The position numbers and the translations under genes were made by a program. Under the pieces are notes generated by a model. It saw only the letters and a list, made by a program, of their open reading frames with translations. It ran no database searches and was not told the origin of the DNA. From Acephala macrosclerotiorum (lineage: Eukaryota > Ascomycota > Leotiomycetes > Helotiales > Mollisiaceae): a stretch of 64,000 nt of DNA. The stretch lies in contig MU119225.1 of assembly GCA_014904845.1 (NCBI GenBank), forward strand, positions 186,001 to 250,000, in the 5' to 3' direction. Below are positions 24,148-35,149 of the stretch, piece by piece. Numbering within the stretch: position 1 is the stretch's first letter; each line of letters starts with the position of its first letter.

Positions 24148-24698
24148 GAAGCCTACAACGAAGGAGGAAGGATCTGTTAATGATATGACGATAATGACGA
24201 TGGAAAGGTGTTGGATAAGAGCAGGAAAGGAAAATCCCCACTCTCTGCGCGTTGCTAAGTCCTTGGACATGAGCTCATCTAAAACGTCGATTTACCACGA
24301 AGTAGAAACAATAATAGCAATAAGCTCGGCACATCGGACTTCGCACAGCATGCTCAATCCGTGAACTTTCCGCATCGGCCGAACTGGAGTCGTCGTAACG
24401 TGAGCAAGCTGACAACTCGGCACCTGGGGGGCCGCAAATAACTTGAATAAGCACTAACTTCATCCCGATGACCTCAAAAGCTTGATCAGATGGATGGATG
24501 GCGGGTAGTTCCGAGTTGAGTCTTGATTGGTACTTGAATACGAGCAGCAAGAGTAAAGTTGAAATGTGTGTGTATAAAGTGATGAGAGCAACTTTTGATG
24601 TTTCAATGCTTGGTATCTGCTCCAGGCCGAATGAAAGAACAACATATCGCCTCAACTTCAAAGATGAACCTAGAACATCACCTCAAGCCTTTGCATTC
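24148..24698. other. 3' flank of the O-methyltransferase gene, possible last exon of the membrane protein
   Basis: The minus strand has an open frame at 24661-24275 containing LYTHISTLLLLLVFKYQ, which could be the last exon of the membrane-protein locus to the right. The rest has no recognisable features. Confidence 0.3.
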
Positions 24699-25480
24699 TC
24701 AGCTATTCATAGTCACTGCCTGGGTCTTGTATCCAGCCACATTCAGGCCCAGAAGTAAGAGCTGCAGTATCCCATTCACGAGTGCTATAATTCCAATAAC
24801 AACGGGAAATGATTGCCCGGGATGCAAGATGTTCGCGTCAGGCTCCAGGCCATTCCACCATGCTCTGCCGCCCACAAATACCAACGTCGTGAAATAGTAA
24901 AGGCTCATTGAATTGAGGATCGCTGTTACACATAAGAATACGAGTATGAATATTCGTAGCTATCTAGCTATTCCGACTTCTGCGAAAACCCGTGTGACTC
25001 CAGGCTGCCACTCGACGGCAAGCTCGCATAGAGATAGTCCCAAAAGTAGAAATTCGCGGTAGAAGACCACAGTTGAGCGATCGCAATACTAACAAGGCCA
25101 ACACCCTTGCCCACCCAAGCTGTACTGATGCTGAGCGTGGGTATCGCGACGAAGACCAGTATGCCTACTAGTGCTAGCAATATCAGGCTCTCTGCTGGGG
25201 TAATCTCCTCGTTGATCACCACATTGGTCCAAGAAACGAGTTGTGCAATGATGGTCGCGCCACACGTCAATCTGATCTTATGAGCTTGAGAGAGAGAGAG
25301 AGAGAGAGAGACAGAAGCATCCCGAATGCTTGAGTGTAGATTCCGACTCGGACACCTGTGCTGTACAGCGCTGATGCTGCATAATTGCGCGTATCTATGC
25401 CATTGAGGGAGGACTTCGATTGATGGATTGGTTCCTCAAGAACTGCGATCTTGAACTGGACGGCCGGTCTTAGCGGGAAA
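24699..25480 (-). CDS. multi-pass membrane protein, gene model unresolved
   Basis: Three coding pieces line up on the minus strand. The first (about 25480-25315) reads ...NYAASALYSTGVRVGIYTQAFGMLL. The second (about 25276-24968) reads LTCGATIIAQLVSW, then ESLILLALVGILVFVAIPTL and WVGKGVGLVSIAIAQLW. The third (about 24960-24699) reads RIFILVFLCVTAILNS, MSLYYFTTLVFVGGRAWW and VVIGIIALVNGILQLLLLGL. Each holds one to three hydrophobic helices, in the style of a lineage-specific ascomycete integral membrane family with a GVR-x-G-x-Y-x-QAF motif. The first and second pieces are in different frames separated by a (TC)12 repeat, the second and third by a TAG-rich gap without a clear donor, and no convincing ATG is found at the 5' end. 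It may therefore be a pseudogene. No function can be assigned. Confidence 0.45.
25288..25311. repeat. (GA)12 microsatellite at a frame break
   Basis: Twelve perfect GA units on the plus strand, (TC)12 in the sense of the membrane-protein locus. They fall exactly between two coding pieces in different frames. Confidence 0.9.
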
Positions 25481-26148
25481 GAATGTAAGAGCCGAGTGAT
25501 AAAACTTCGAAAATTTTCACTGTCAAGGCAAAGCCAACCCTATGTTGGCGAAAATAAGACTGACCCGAGTCAGACTGGCAAACTAAGGTTAAAGAAAGAG
25601 CGGATAACGAGATTGAATATCGCTAGACAAAGCAAGCGATTCTGAGCCAGTATTCTCGTTAAGCCCTGAGTCTTAGCTAAGACATGTAGCGAAACAGTAC
25701 AAATAGTTCGTCAGAAGCGACATTTCTAACGATTTGACAAAGTCAAAGACGAATGGAGAAATCGAGTAAGAATGTAATTATGCCTATAATGAGCTCACTA
25801 GTTCTTATTGACGCGCAAAAGAACCTTTCGAAGCCCTGCAGACTCAAATTCTCAATGGGACTTGAAACACCATAAATGATGGGGAGACTACCATCGGCAG
25901 CTCCAATCTACCTTGAGCTTCAAGGAAAATCATCGCAAGAACACCAAGCAGCCAAGCAGAACGAGAAGAATGCAACAGGAACTGTAAAAGAATCGAAGTT
26001 GATTAATACTTCAACTTAGGCTGGTCCATCCCATCAATTCCGAGGGTGAGTCCGACCCACCAGAACTCCATAAATATCGGTATATTTCTCCCATCAAACA
26101 ATCGAACTAGAATCATTATTTCCATCCTTCCCTCAAACATCTTATATC
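25481..26148. other. intergenic
   Basis: About 670 bp with no supportable gene. It includes the 5' flank of the membrane-protein locus and the 3' flank of the cysteine-rich wall protein. A small plus-strand frame at 25451-25645 is not convincing. Confidence 0.4.
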
Positions 26149-27204
26149 TCACATCCTCTCTCTAAATACCCCCTGCTGCCCATGCCCCTCATACTCGTCA
26201 CTACCCAACTCATGCCCCCTATGTCCAGCCGGCAACTCAACCGTCCTCTCACCACTCATCTCATACGTCTTAATCCGTGGTATCGGCCTCCCATCACCAC
26301 CCATTCCCATCCCATCTTGCTGTACCTGTCCATACCCAGGCTGTGCAGATGAGAAGCCCGCAAAATCATTAGGATTCTTCTCCGGGATTCGCTCTAGATG
26401 CTTCCTCTTATTCCTTTCCCTCCAAAACAGGAATAAGCCTGCGAGAGCAACTAAGCCCAACGGAACGCCTACCGCCGCACCGACTATTGTTCCTGTGTTG
26501 CTTTTTCCACTCGAACTCCCACTTGTACCATTTTGTGCGCTGGACGATGCTGTAGGTGTTGCGGTTGCTGATGTACTCGCTACTGAAGAGGAAGAGGAAG
26601 AGGAAGAGGAAGATGATGTGGAGGAGGTGGATGTGCTAGCTGACGAGGAGGAAGAGGAAGTTGAGGAGGTACTGGGTTCAGCGAAGATGGTTCCAAATGA
26701 TGGGACGTAAGTTTGTGTTGAGTTGGAGCAGCAGTTTCCATCGTAGGCGCAGCACCATGATCCTGAGGAGCTGGCGGCGTTACATGCTATTACGTTCACT
26801 GCTGAACTGTTTCCCGCTGTTTTCTTTGTTAGCGAGATGAGGAGCGGTGGGGGACTGGAGAGGACGAACAATTAGTGTCGGCGAGACAGTAACGGGGACA
26901 TGATGGATTTCCCCAACTATCATCTGTGCAAGCACCGCGGTAATGATAGCCTTTCGAGTTCGAGATACAGTATCCTAGACTGGTGCAGAAATCTCCTGAT
27001 GAACAACAATCTCCATCACCATTTGGGGAGCAAGGGACATAATTAGCGGCCGTGGATCCATCAGGAAAGAAACCTTCTTCAAATCAGCACAACTCAGAGC
27101 CATTTGCCAGGGGGGAACGCACATGGATTTGTAGACGCTACCCTCGCAGCCAACAACGACACTACAATCCAAACCGACGTCGACATCGACGTTGAAAATG
27201 CCAT
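26149..27204 (-). CDS. cysteine-rich, serine-rich membrane-anchored surface protein
   Basis: Three exons (27123-27204, 26870-27073, 26149-26816) with introns of 49 and 53 nt give 317 residues. A signal peptide (about 1-24, VWIVVSLLAARVAS) is followed by an extracellular cysteine-rich domain (about 28-125): PDGSTAANYVPCS, CCSSGDFC, YRGACTDDSWGNPSCPRYC and later GSWCCAYDGNCCS. Next comes a long Ser/Thr tract (about 145-200), one transmembrane helix (about 204-227), a basic stop-transfer segment (RERNKRKH) and a 90-residue cytosolic tail. This matches a common ascomycete family resembling WSC-type wall sensors in layout (Cys-rich head, rod-like Ser-rich stalk, single helix) although the Cys spacing is its own. 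A wall-sensing or surface role is inference. The splice sites are supported because they rebuild the Cys-rich domain in frame. Confidence 0.8.
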
Positions 27205-29068
27205 GATTTCACACCTTCAAGATGGCAGACACAGCGTCTGAGAACGCAAAACTTCGTTCCTGGAGAATGGGGGCATGGCTTTCATATCACCGCAAGCAAA
27301 TATGGAGTCTCCCTAGGGTTCAGAAACTGTGCCACCCTCAGCCCTGGAAGATAGAGCCTCACATCTTTGCCTCTTGTAAACCTTGAATACTTGATCCTTG
27401 CGATACCGCCAGGTTGTGAACCGTGAGCATGGCACTGAGACCCCACAGTATCCAATTGTTGTCCATTGTTTTGAAAGTTTGATGAAGGTCCCTGTTCGTC
27501 TGAGCTGGGGTTTGAACTTCAAGACACTTTCCAAGAATTCGAAAAACCGGCGCTTGTCCAAACAAAGAAAAGCACTTATGAAAAAAAAGACGGCTCGAAG
27601 AGGGCCGATCCGCGATTCTCCTCTAAAACCAAGATGTTGAACAAAAACCTGTACTAATGAGCCCCACGAATGCAATCCACCACTCAATCGACCACCTCTT
27701 TCCCACCTCAAACAGCCACCGAAGCCAACGCGCGACGAGAATCTATACAAAGAATAAGCTCCGCGAGCTGACCAGTTGGCGTGCCGGAAGGCTGAAGCGA
27801 GGCGCTTATCATTGCCTTGTTCCCGGCAATGCTGCAGTTTGGCCCCCAAGGTGCCCGCATCGCAACGTTTAACTGGTGGCTTGGGGAGACGATCGCGAGA
27901 CTTCGGCGCATGCTGAAGATTTGGAATCGCGCGATCGACGATAATTTCATCGTGCTTACATCAGATTTCGTCCGCTTTCGTCTTTTTGTGGGGAGTATAT
28001 CTTCGTTCCCTTTTGGGCTCGTATTTTGTATTCTGAAAGCGGTCAAGTTTGGTCGGCAAGCATTTGAGTGGCTAGTAATGGAGATGTCTCGAGCCCGAGG
28101 GAAACGACTGTCAGCTTCGGCAGATACGGGGTACTTCCGTACAAGATTATCTTGAGACTCGACAGAGTCGGGGTAGACTGCGAGATTGTGGTGAGATGGG
28201 GATAGACTGTGACTATGGGTCTGTTGTCTTTGAATAGATATCTTGATCCCGAGATGATGCTGTGTTGAGGAACGAGTGCGAGAGCGGTAGCACTTGCCAT
28301 TCTCGAATTAACTATTTGACAGCCGAAGCAAACTTAAGCTTAACATTAACGAACAGACGTTCCTCGGTACCGTTAGATTTACGGGTCTCTACGGGTGCGC
28401 AAAAAGTGGCCGATTTTGGCTAGGCGAGCAAATGCAACAAACTTACAAGTTTGCCAACGAAGAATTAATAGAAATTTTAAATTTTTGTAGCTACAAATTC
28501 ATGAGCTATTTTCAAAGTGGTCTTGCAGAGCTTATAAATTTGGTGTGTGAAAAGTTGAGAAACAAGGTATTCTGTACATTCGATTTTGGTGTTCTCGCAT
28601 GCCAAAATCGGCAACGTTTTTGCACCTGTTAGAAATCATGTGATTTAGTGCTGAGTCAGTGCTGCGGGGTTTTAAGAGATCTCTCTCTCTGAGAACCATC
28701 ATCATCAATAACAACAATAATCATCAATATCATCAAATCTTGACAGCACCCGCAGAGGAGGAGTATGTACAATTCTCCCGAACATACACTTTTCCCGCCA
28801 TGTCGTCCAATCATCCAATAAGCATACCTTCTGCATGTAGACCATCAAGTCATTCCAATTTCCGCGGTCTTCAAAATCTTCAGCCAAAATGCAGATGCCT
28901 CTACATGGTATCATAGAAACGAAGATATTCGGCCGCTAAATCGCACAAATTAATCCAAAACACTCCAGACATTCCGGTACTTCACGTACTCACAGCAAGC
29001 GACTTCAACAGACTCTGCTGCAGCTGGCAACGCCGCTCGAAGCCTCGACATAATGACCAATAAATGGT
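27205..29068. other. 1.9-kb gene-poor stretch with a candidate MITE
   Basis: Overlapping frames on both strands (27313-27849 minus, 27708-28046 minus, 27817-28155 plus, 28043-28300 minus) of 85-178 residues show no domain or consistent splice context, so I call none. The only structured feature is the inverted-repeat element at 28394-28626. Confidence 0.4.
28394..28626. mobile_element. candidate MITE/foldback element with imperfect terminal inverted repeats
   Basis: The left end (from 28394, GGTGCGCAAAAAGTGG) and the reverse complement of the right end (to 28626, GGTGCAAAAACGTTG) align over about 38 bp with a few mismatches and small gaps. They share a perfect 12-bp core GCCGATTTTGGC (left 28409-28420). 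The interior is AT-rich and non-coding. A second 9-bp inverted pair, CGATTTTGG at 28581-28589 and CCAAAATCG at 28602-28610, makes a local hairpin at the right end. I see no target-site duplication, so the assignment as a transposable element is uncertain. Confidence 0.5.
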
Positions 29069-30125
29069 CTAACCTATCTTCAGATTCATTCGATCCTCCT
29101 CTTGGGGTTGCTCACTCAGTCCCAGGAAGACCAGTATAATTCTCAAGAATAGTTGAGACCATGGACGTGAAGTATAGCCAGACGAAGTTGACGACGCCGC
29201 AGTAGAGGGTCTGGGATTCCCTCCTGGTTTCCTCTTATGCGCAATGGTAACATCCATATACGCATGAATCTTCAAGCCCTTCAACTCAGCTCGCATCCGT
29301 GCCAAAAAAAAGACCTGCACAACTTCGTACGACCAACCACCAACATTCGTCAATAACCTAATCATGAAGCCCTCCACGCCATCGTAGACCCTCAATTGGT
29401 TCCAGACGCCCCATTCTCGTAGGTGTTGCCAAGGTTCGTCGCCATCGTTACCGTGTGTTTGATGCTCGGGACTTGGCCAGCCGTCCATGGGCCATCTGTA
29501 TCTTGTCCCAACTACATCCACGAAACCGGGTTTCTCTATACTTTTTTTTTTGCTCTCTTCCCATATCGTGAAGCTCTTGCCGAATCTCTCTTCAACCCCA
29601 AAGACCGTTTTACCCCACGTTGTGAGGAAGCTATCCTCATTGATAGTAGCATCATCTGCTACCGGCCATACAATGTGCTCAACGACCTCAACATAACCAC
29701 CTGGCTTTGTGTGTTTGAAAGCCTGCCCGAAGAACTCATCCCAATCAGCTACGCAGCCGAACAACTCGCGAATATGTATGAAGTCGAAATGGGTTTTGGG
29801 ATATGTCCATGACAAGTTGAGATCCTCAATTTCGCATGCACAGTTTGGTGGCACGAACACGGGTTGAATCGGTCCCGATCACATGCGCTGGGGGATAAGC
29901 ATCAGCCATTTCGCTGAAGCAGCCAGAACCTACGCAATTCAAGGGTTGAGGCGTTTACATTGCCCAGATACCTGTTCTTGTACCGAGATTCAGGATATTG
30001 TGCGAATTGTGAAGAGGAGCGAGATGGAGCAATCCTTCTAGGGTCATTAAATACATGTGATGCGTCAGATCTTGTAAGTTGCTGGAGTGCGCATGGCCTC
30101 AAAAAGGCACGTACTTCCCCTCACC
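29069..30125 (-). pseudogene. LaeA/TAM-type SAM methyltransferase, truncated and frameshifted
   Basis: Coding pieces run from about 30125 leftwards. GEGKY (30125-30111) is followed by a probable intron, then HHMYLMTLEGLLHLAPLHNS and NILNLGTRTGIWAM (30070-29959), a 45-nt GT-AG intron (29914-29958), EMADAYPPAHVIGTD (29913-29870), and then, in another frame, IQPVFVPPNCACEIEDLNLSW and a 263-residue remainder to the stop at 29069. Three defects are visible: the N-terminus is missing; the SAM motif normally reading GTGTG is GTRTG; and between GTD and IQP the bases for about LSP are gone with a frame change at about 29869, best explained by an 11-bp deletion. LaeA-type methyltransferases often accompany secondary-metabolite clusters. 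The downstream ORF alone could be expressed but would lack the SAM-binding core. Confidence 0.75.
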
Positions 30126-30150
30126 AACTCTATTTAAACTTCAATTGACC

Positions 30151-31349
30151 AGTTCGCAGGCTGGTATACCGGTCGTGGTGTTTGAGAAGAATGGTGCGCC
30201 GGGTGAAGGCGATTGGAATATGGGTCTTCATTGGAGTGTACCTATTTTGAAGTCTCTAATTCCAGATGATGCTGTCGTAAAGCTCCAATCTGTCGAGGTT
30301 GATTTGGATGTGCCTACGAAACCAATCGACACTCCTGCCTTTCTCAATGGAAGTACTGGAGAGGTGATTGTTGCGCCCGAGATACCGAATTTCCGTCGGT
30401 TGCGACGATCAAAACTTCGAGCTTAAGTTTACTCGCGCAGCACCTCGTATAAGATAGAACAAGCGGTTAAAGAACATAGTATTCGAACATGATGGAAAGG
30501 CAGTGGCTGCTGCATTCGAGGATGGACAATATATATCTGGAAGGCTGATAATTGGTGCTAATGGAGCGCCGTCAACTGTGCGGAAAATCCTGCTGGGACC
30601 TCAAGTCCACCCTCAACTCGATTACCATACTCTGCCACATTTGTTCGATCCAAGTTCACTTGCAAACAAGCTCTCTTCCTACGATCTTTCCATCCTCTAT
30701 ACATAGCGGCGCCACATCCAGACGGCTATTTCGCAATCTTCGGACTTCAAGATGCGCCAGAAATAGATAAACTAGAAGGATAGACATTCTTCTTCTACAT
30801 CTCCTAGAACTCGAGTCTCGAATAACAAGACGAAGAATAGAAAAGATCCGGAAACAAGGGAGATTGGCACAGGTCAAGGAGAAATCAAAAGGATGCTGCG
30901 AACCGTGGAAAGGTGCTTTCGAATGGGTATCTGAAGATCAGCCAGTCTCGTACTTCAACTTGACGGTCTGGGATCCCAAGCCTACCAGACCACTAATGGG
31001 ACACAAAAACGGTCGAGTAACGTTAGCAGGAGATGCCGCGCGTCCAATGACATACCGTAAGCTCCTCCCTCTCAACCTGAAACGTATTCAGCTGCTGATT
31101 CAAATCCTTCAAATCCTTCTAGAACGTGGCCAAGAACTTTACCACTCGATAACCGATGCTGGGAAGCTTGTCGAAGATATAAAAACAAAAGCGAAGCTAG
31201 TAGCAGCGATTGAGAAGTAGGAAGCTGACAGGAAGGAGAGAGCTGGAGAGGAAGTCAGACTTAGTGTATTGAACACGACCATGCTTCGTGACTGGGCGAA
31301 GGTGATGGAGAGCCCAGTGTTCAAAGCTGGGTTGCAGAAGAGTAAGTGA
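30151..31349 (+). pseudogene. FAD-dependent monooxygenase (PHBH fold), truncated and multiply broken
   Basis: The fragment starts inside the first Rossmann unit, at QAGIPVVVFEKNGAPGEGDW, with the dinucleotide-binding GxGxxG end missing. Later pieces in changing frames include NIVFEHDGKAVAAAFEDG, GRLIIGANGAPSTVRKILLG (the 'DG' motif block, here with N), FEWVSEDQPVSYFNLTVWD, GRVTLAGDAARPMTYRKL (the 'GD' motif binding FAD ribityl) and LSVLNTTMLRDWAKVMESP at the C-terminus. Frame changes occur near 30430-30480 and 30700-30860, and TAG stands in frame at 31218-31220. The family hydroxylates aromatic or polyketide substrates. This copy is clearly dead. Confidence 0.85.
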
Positions 31350-34300
31350 TGGATCAATCCATATTGTTTTATGTGTAGCGGAGCTCTGGCGCTGCTCCTC
31401 TTAGCTGGCTACAGCTGGCTACAGCTTGCATCACTTTCCAATCGAGCCCTAGATATTAGACGAAAGATTGGGCAGATAGAGATGATCTAGTCATCATGTT
31501 CATAATACCCTCAAATCCAAAGATTTCTAATCCATCTCTCTCATGCACCTTTCGGTGACTCTCCATCTTCACCGGCCGACATCTCACAATCTTCAATTTG
31601 TGAACCACCCCTCCTCACATCTCTTAGTCATTCAACCGCAGGACCCCAAACTTCCTCAGCCTCGCAAGATCAAGTGGTTAAAGTAATGGCTGAAACGGCA
31701 ACCACTACCTAGGAAATTGAGAAACTGAGATGAGTAAGAAGCGCTTGCGCTCCAAGCGCCCTCCCAGGTCCGCGTGAACCGAGCTGTTGTCTCACTTTAG
31801 CCTCCCCCACCTCGCATTGAGCAGGGGGTGATATGGTGGCTAGAGCTATGGTCCCAGGTGATGATCCATATGGAGTGTAGGAAAGCAGAGTTGTTACCAA
31901 GCACAAGGGTCAGCGTTCTACGCTCATGACTTTAGCCTTCAATTATCAAGGTTGTTTACTAATTACAAGGGCATAGATGCATGAAGATGAAGACAAGCAT
32001 CGACGTGTGGTGAGCAAGTGACGAGGTACAGGCATCGGCGTATGAAGGGGATGTGGTGAGAAAAGTGAGCGAGTATACAATATGGGTGAGATGAAGTGCT
32101 GAGTAATCCCAAGGTGGTGACACAACTTGGCGCCGCGGTTCGGGACGCAATCCTGCCGATCTTGTTCCTGGGTCGTTCATATCACGGCTAAAGATCCGGT
32201 CTTAGCCGGGACAACCGAAGGGTCGGGCTCGGGTGAGAGGGGTCAGAAAGTAATCCATCCATTCTTAGGGGTGCGTGGAGGGGTACGGCTATGTATCGGA
32301 GCTTATTAACAAATATGCACGCATCAAACTACCGGAATGACGTTCAACCACGAGGTCGAACTCAGAAGTCAGCAGGTAACATGTGATCCCACCATCTTGG
32401 TATGAGAAGTCATGGGTCTTTGTAAAGGTGTGGGTGATTAATATTCCTTGCTTGGAGATCGACGAGAGAAACGCGCCTTTGGGACGACATGCGCACATGC
32501 AACGTAGATCTCGAAAGAAAGAACACGAGAATGGAACAGGAAAAGCCGCCCCCCAATCTGCAAACTGCGAGAAGCAGACCTAAAGCGGAAAATGAAACCC
32601 GCCGAATAAGGAAATGCACAGCATCTTGTCCATTAGAAACAGATTACTCATCACCCTTTTGGGAACTCTCTGGGTCTCAGCCTTGCGGACTTAAGCCATC
32701 TGCATGGCATACCCGCCTCCACGATCGTACCGCAAACGAATCAAAACTGAATCAGAAGGAACCGAGAACGTGGGACAACAGGGAAGGTGAAAGCTTGGGC
32801 CTCAACGCCTCGCGGGAGCGGTTTGGCCCCACGAGGTACAGGAAGGATACGAAATATTGACTCTGCGGTATTCTGGTACAGAATTAGTGATAGTCACGCT
32901 GCGGTCTCAAGGCAGAACTCGGAATTGCCAATACGGTCTTAGATCTCGATTTAAACAAGTTTATTGATGATGGTGCAGAAATAAAGTGAAATTGTTCCAG
33001 AGGAAAATAGAAATGTCAAAGTTATTTTGGGAAACGAGCTAAAAGCGGGAGCTAGCGGAGCGGAAGAACAGTTGATCCATTCTCCCCCCTGAACTTTCGA
33101 TCTCATTCGCTTGTCATATTGTGCGACGTTACATCTCTCTCGATGTCAACTTGTCAAGATTCTCGGAATTGAACAAGAAAATTCTCCAAACAATGAGTCA
33201 AAGAAATATCGGACAGTCCGCAAAACCTTCAATTTGAGGCTATTGTTCCGATGGGGGTTAATCAGACCTGAGCCAAGAGCCCGATGAATCGGTGATGATG
33301 AGAGACGGTAATTCCAGAACCCATCTTTCCAGCCAGCCTTTGAGCCAGAAAGTTGTTCTGGGGTTATAACATGTGAGCGCTTATCAGCAAGTCATCAACA
33401 AGGCAAGGCAGATTTTCGCGGTTAACCCCGCGCCGTTGTCATCACACCGCATGTTTGGCGGGCGAAGAGGGGTCGTGGCGCTTTTTTATCAAATGAGACA
33501 GCGGCAAAATAAGGCATTGATTAAGGTTGAAGCCTTCGGCGCCGAGGCAGGCTGAAAGGAGAAATACCGATGGTTTCTGTGTCGCCAACACCGGCCAAGG
33601 CCGGTTGTACCATGATTGCACATTGCGCTGCTCATGAGGGTGCCATGGGAATTGAGACGCGTCGGCGAGACTGGCGGGCAATTGTAACTTTCGTTGGGAA
33701 AGGCACCAAGAAAAGTATCTTCGTATCGATTTCCGTGAACCTCATTCCTAGCTCCCTGGTCCGGTCTGTCGATTTTCCATTCATCTGAACCGTCGCACAG
33801 CAGATCAAGGAGATCATCCCACCATCCCACGGCCGCAGAAGATGTGCGCCAATTAAACCTTCCAGAAAAGATATGGAAGCTCGGCTATCCGGGCACCAAA
33901 CCCAAGTGGCTGATGGGCGTAAGCTGACTTTCTCAGAGCCAATCACAACCCCCACTAAGAGGCCGGATATAAATAACCCTGTTCATGTGTGGCTTTGTAT
34001 TTTGGGGGCAGGATATTTTTGTGTCCATTGAGGTGAAAGCTTGGCACTATTCTCAGCCCTATTCAGTGCTCTTAGCGAATAGAAAGGGGGGATTACACTC
34101 GAACCCGGGCAATGCATCGCAGGACACTAAAGTAATGCAAATGAGATCGTTGGGTCCGACTCGGTGCTTTTGCTTCGCTCGTTCGCTGTGCTGTCCATGT
34201 TGTGTCTCGTACCTGCATTTTCGTCCTGGTTTTCACCCACACACCAACAGGAAGTCGTCGATGGCAGCTCCCCCTTCTTGGTTCGCCGAGGCAGGCAGGC

Positions 34301-34891
34301 GCACCACCAGCCAAGACTAAACAGGGGCAAGGCTGAGAAGGTGTCCTCACGCGTTCTTGGATGACTACATTGCACATTTGACTGCTTTGCTAATTTGAGG
34401 TGGGGGCTGCCTGGGTTGCGCAGCACATTTTTGTTCTCCCCCTTGCTTCGACTCACACGGCAACCACACCATACAACACAGCAAATGTAGGTAATCAGCG
34501 TCACATAATCAGCACCAGTATTCCAACAATGCAGTGCAAAATTTGTACCTGAGGCTAGGCGTCGTCTGCTACGGCTGGTTGGTGCGCCGGAGCTGCTGCA
34601 GGATGGGGCTTGGTGAGGCTTCTGCTATGAACAGGTCCGAATACTTTTTGTATATAGGACCCGGTTGCTCGGTGATGGAGGAATCTTTTTTATTCGGCAT
34701 CATCACTTCACTACAGTCTTTCAGTTCACATTTGGGTTGCAGCGATTGATTTCAATTGATTAATAACTTCGAGACTTTCTCTACTGTCTTCAGCAATTTC
34801 AACTTTCAAAAGTCGCTTCCGATATCAAACTTCAAGTTACCACCACTATACCAACCACTTTCCACAACACAAAACACATCACACAATCACA
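31350..34891. other. 3.5-kb stretch without a supportable gene
   Basis: Many short frames on both strands (60-125 residues) show no domains. A TATA-like TATATAGGAC lies at 34651-34660, about 240 bp upstream of the GRGGYN gene, followed by a CT/CA-rich leader typical of strongly expressed fungal transcripts. A short tandem GCTGGCTACA repeat lies near 31400-31422. I looked for tRNA B-box-like sequences and saw none I trust. A non-coding RNA gene or an unusual single-exon gene cannot be excluded. Confidence 0.4.
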
Positions 34892-35149
34892 ATGGTTTCC
34901 GCATCCTTCACCACCTCCTCATCCACAATGTCCAACTTCGGCCGCGGCGGTTACAACGCCCCAGTCAACTCCGGTCGAGGAGGCTACAACGGTCCCAACA
35001 CCTCCTCCGCGGACTCAGACGACGACTCATTTAGACCACTAGTCAACTTTGGCCGAGGTGGCTACAACGCACCAGTCGATTCCGGTCGGGGAGGATACAA
35101 CCGCGGAGACGATGATGAGGAAGAAGACGGACGAGGAGGATACAACTAA
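34892..35149 (+). CDS. small GRGGYN-repeat protein (DUF3602-like)
   Basis: One exon, 85 residues. The hexapeptide GRGGYN occurs five times, in NFGRGGYNAPV and SGRGGYN pairs that are duplicated at the DNA level (34937-34992 and 35042-35101). An acidic spacer (SADSDDDS) separates the pairs, a second acidic patch (GDDDEEEDG) precedes the last repeat, and the last repeat forms the C-terminus. The pattern resembles fungal DUF3602 proteins, which have spaced GRGGAGN-type repeats and no established biochemical function. Arg/Gly/Tyr-rich repeats with acidic spacers suggest a disordered protein that could bind RNA or form condensates; this is inference. The TATA-like element at 34651 and the long CA/CT-rich leader suggest strong or inducible expression. 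A second in-frame ATG lies at 34928. Confidence 0.8.
   Translation: MVSASFTTSSSTMSNFGRGGYNAPVNSGRGGYNGPNTSSADSDDDSFRPLVNFGRGGYNAPVDSGRGGYNRGDDDEEEDGRGGYN

Noticed and set aside
27313..28300. Overlapping frames of 85-178 residues on both strands
   Set aside because: No domain, no consistent exon structure, and frames conflict across strands.
33985..34320. 111-residue plus-strand frame and its antisense partners
   Set aside because: No recognisable content, and overlapping frames of equal length on the other strand suggest chance openness.
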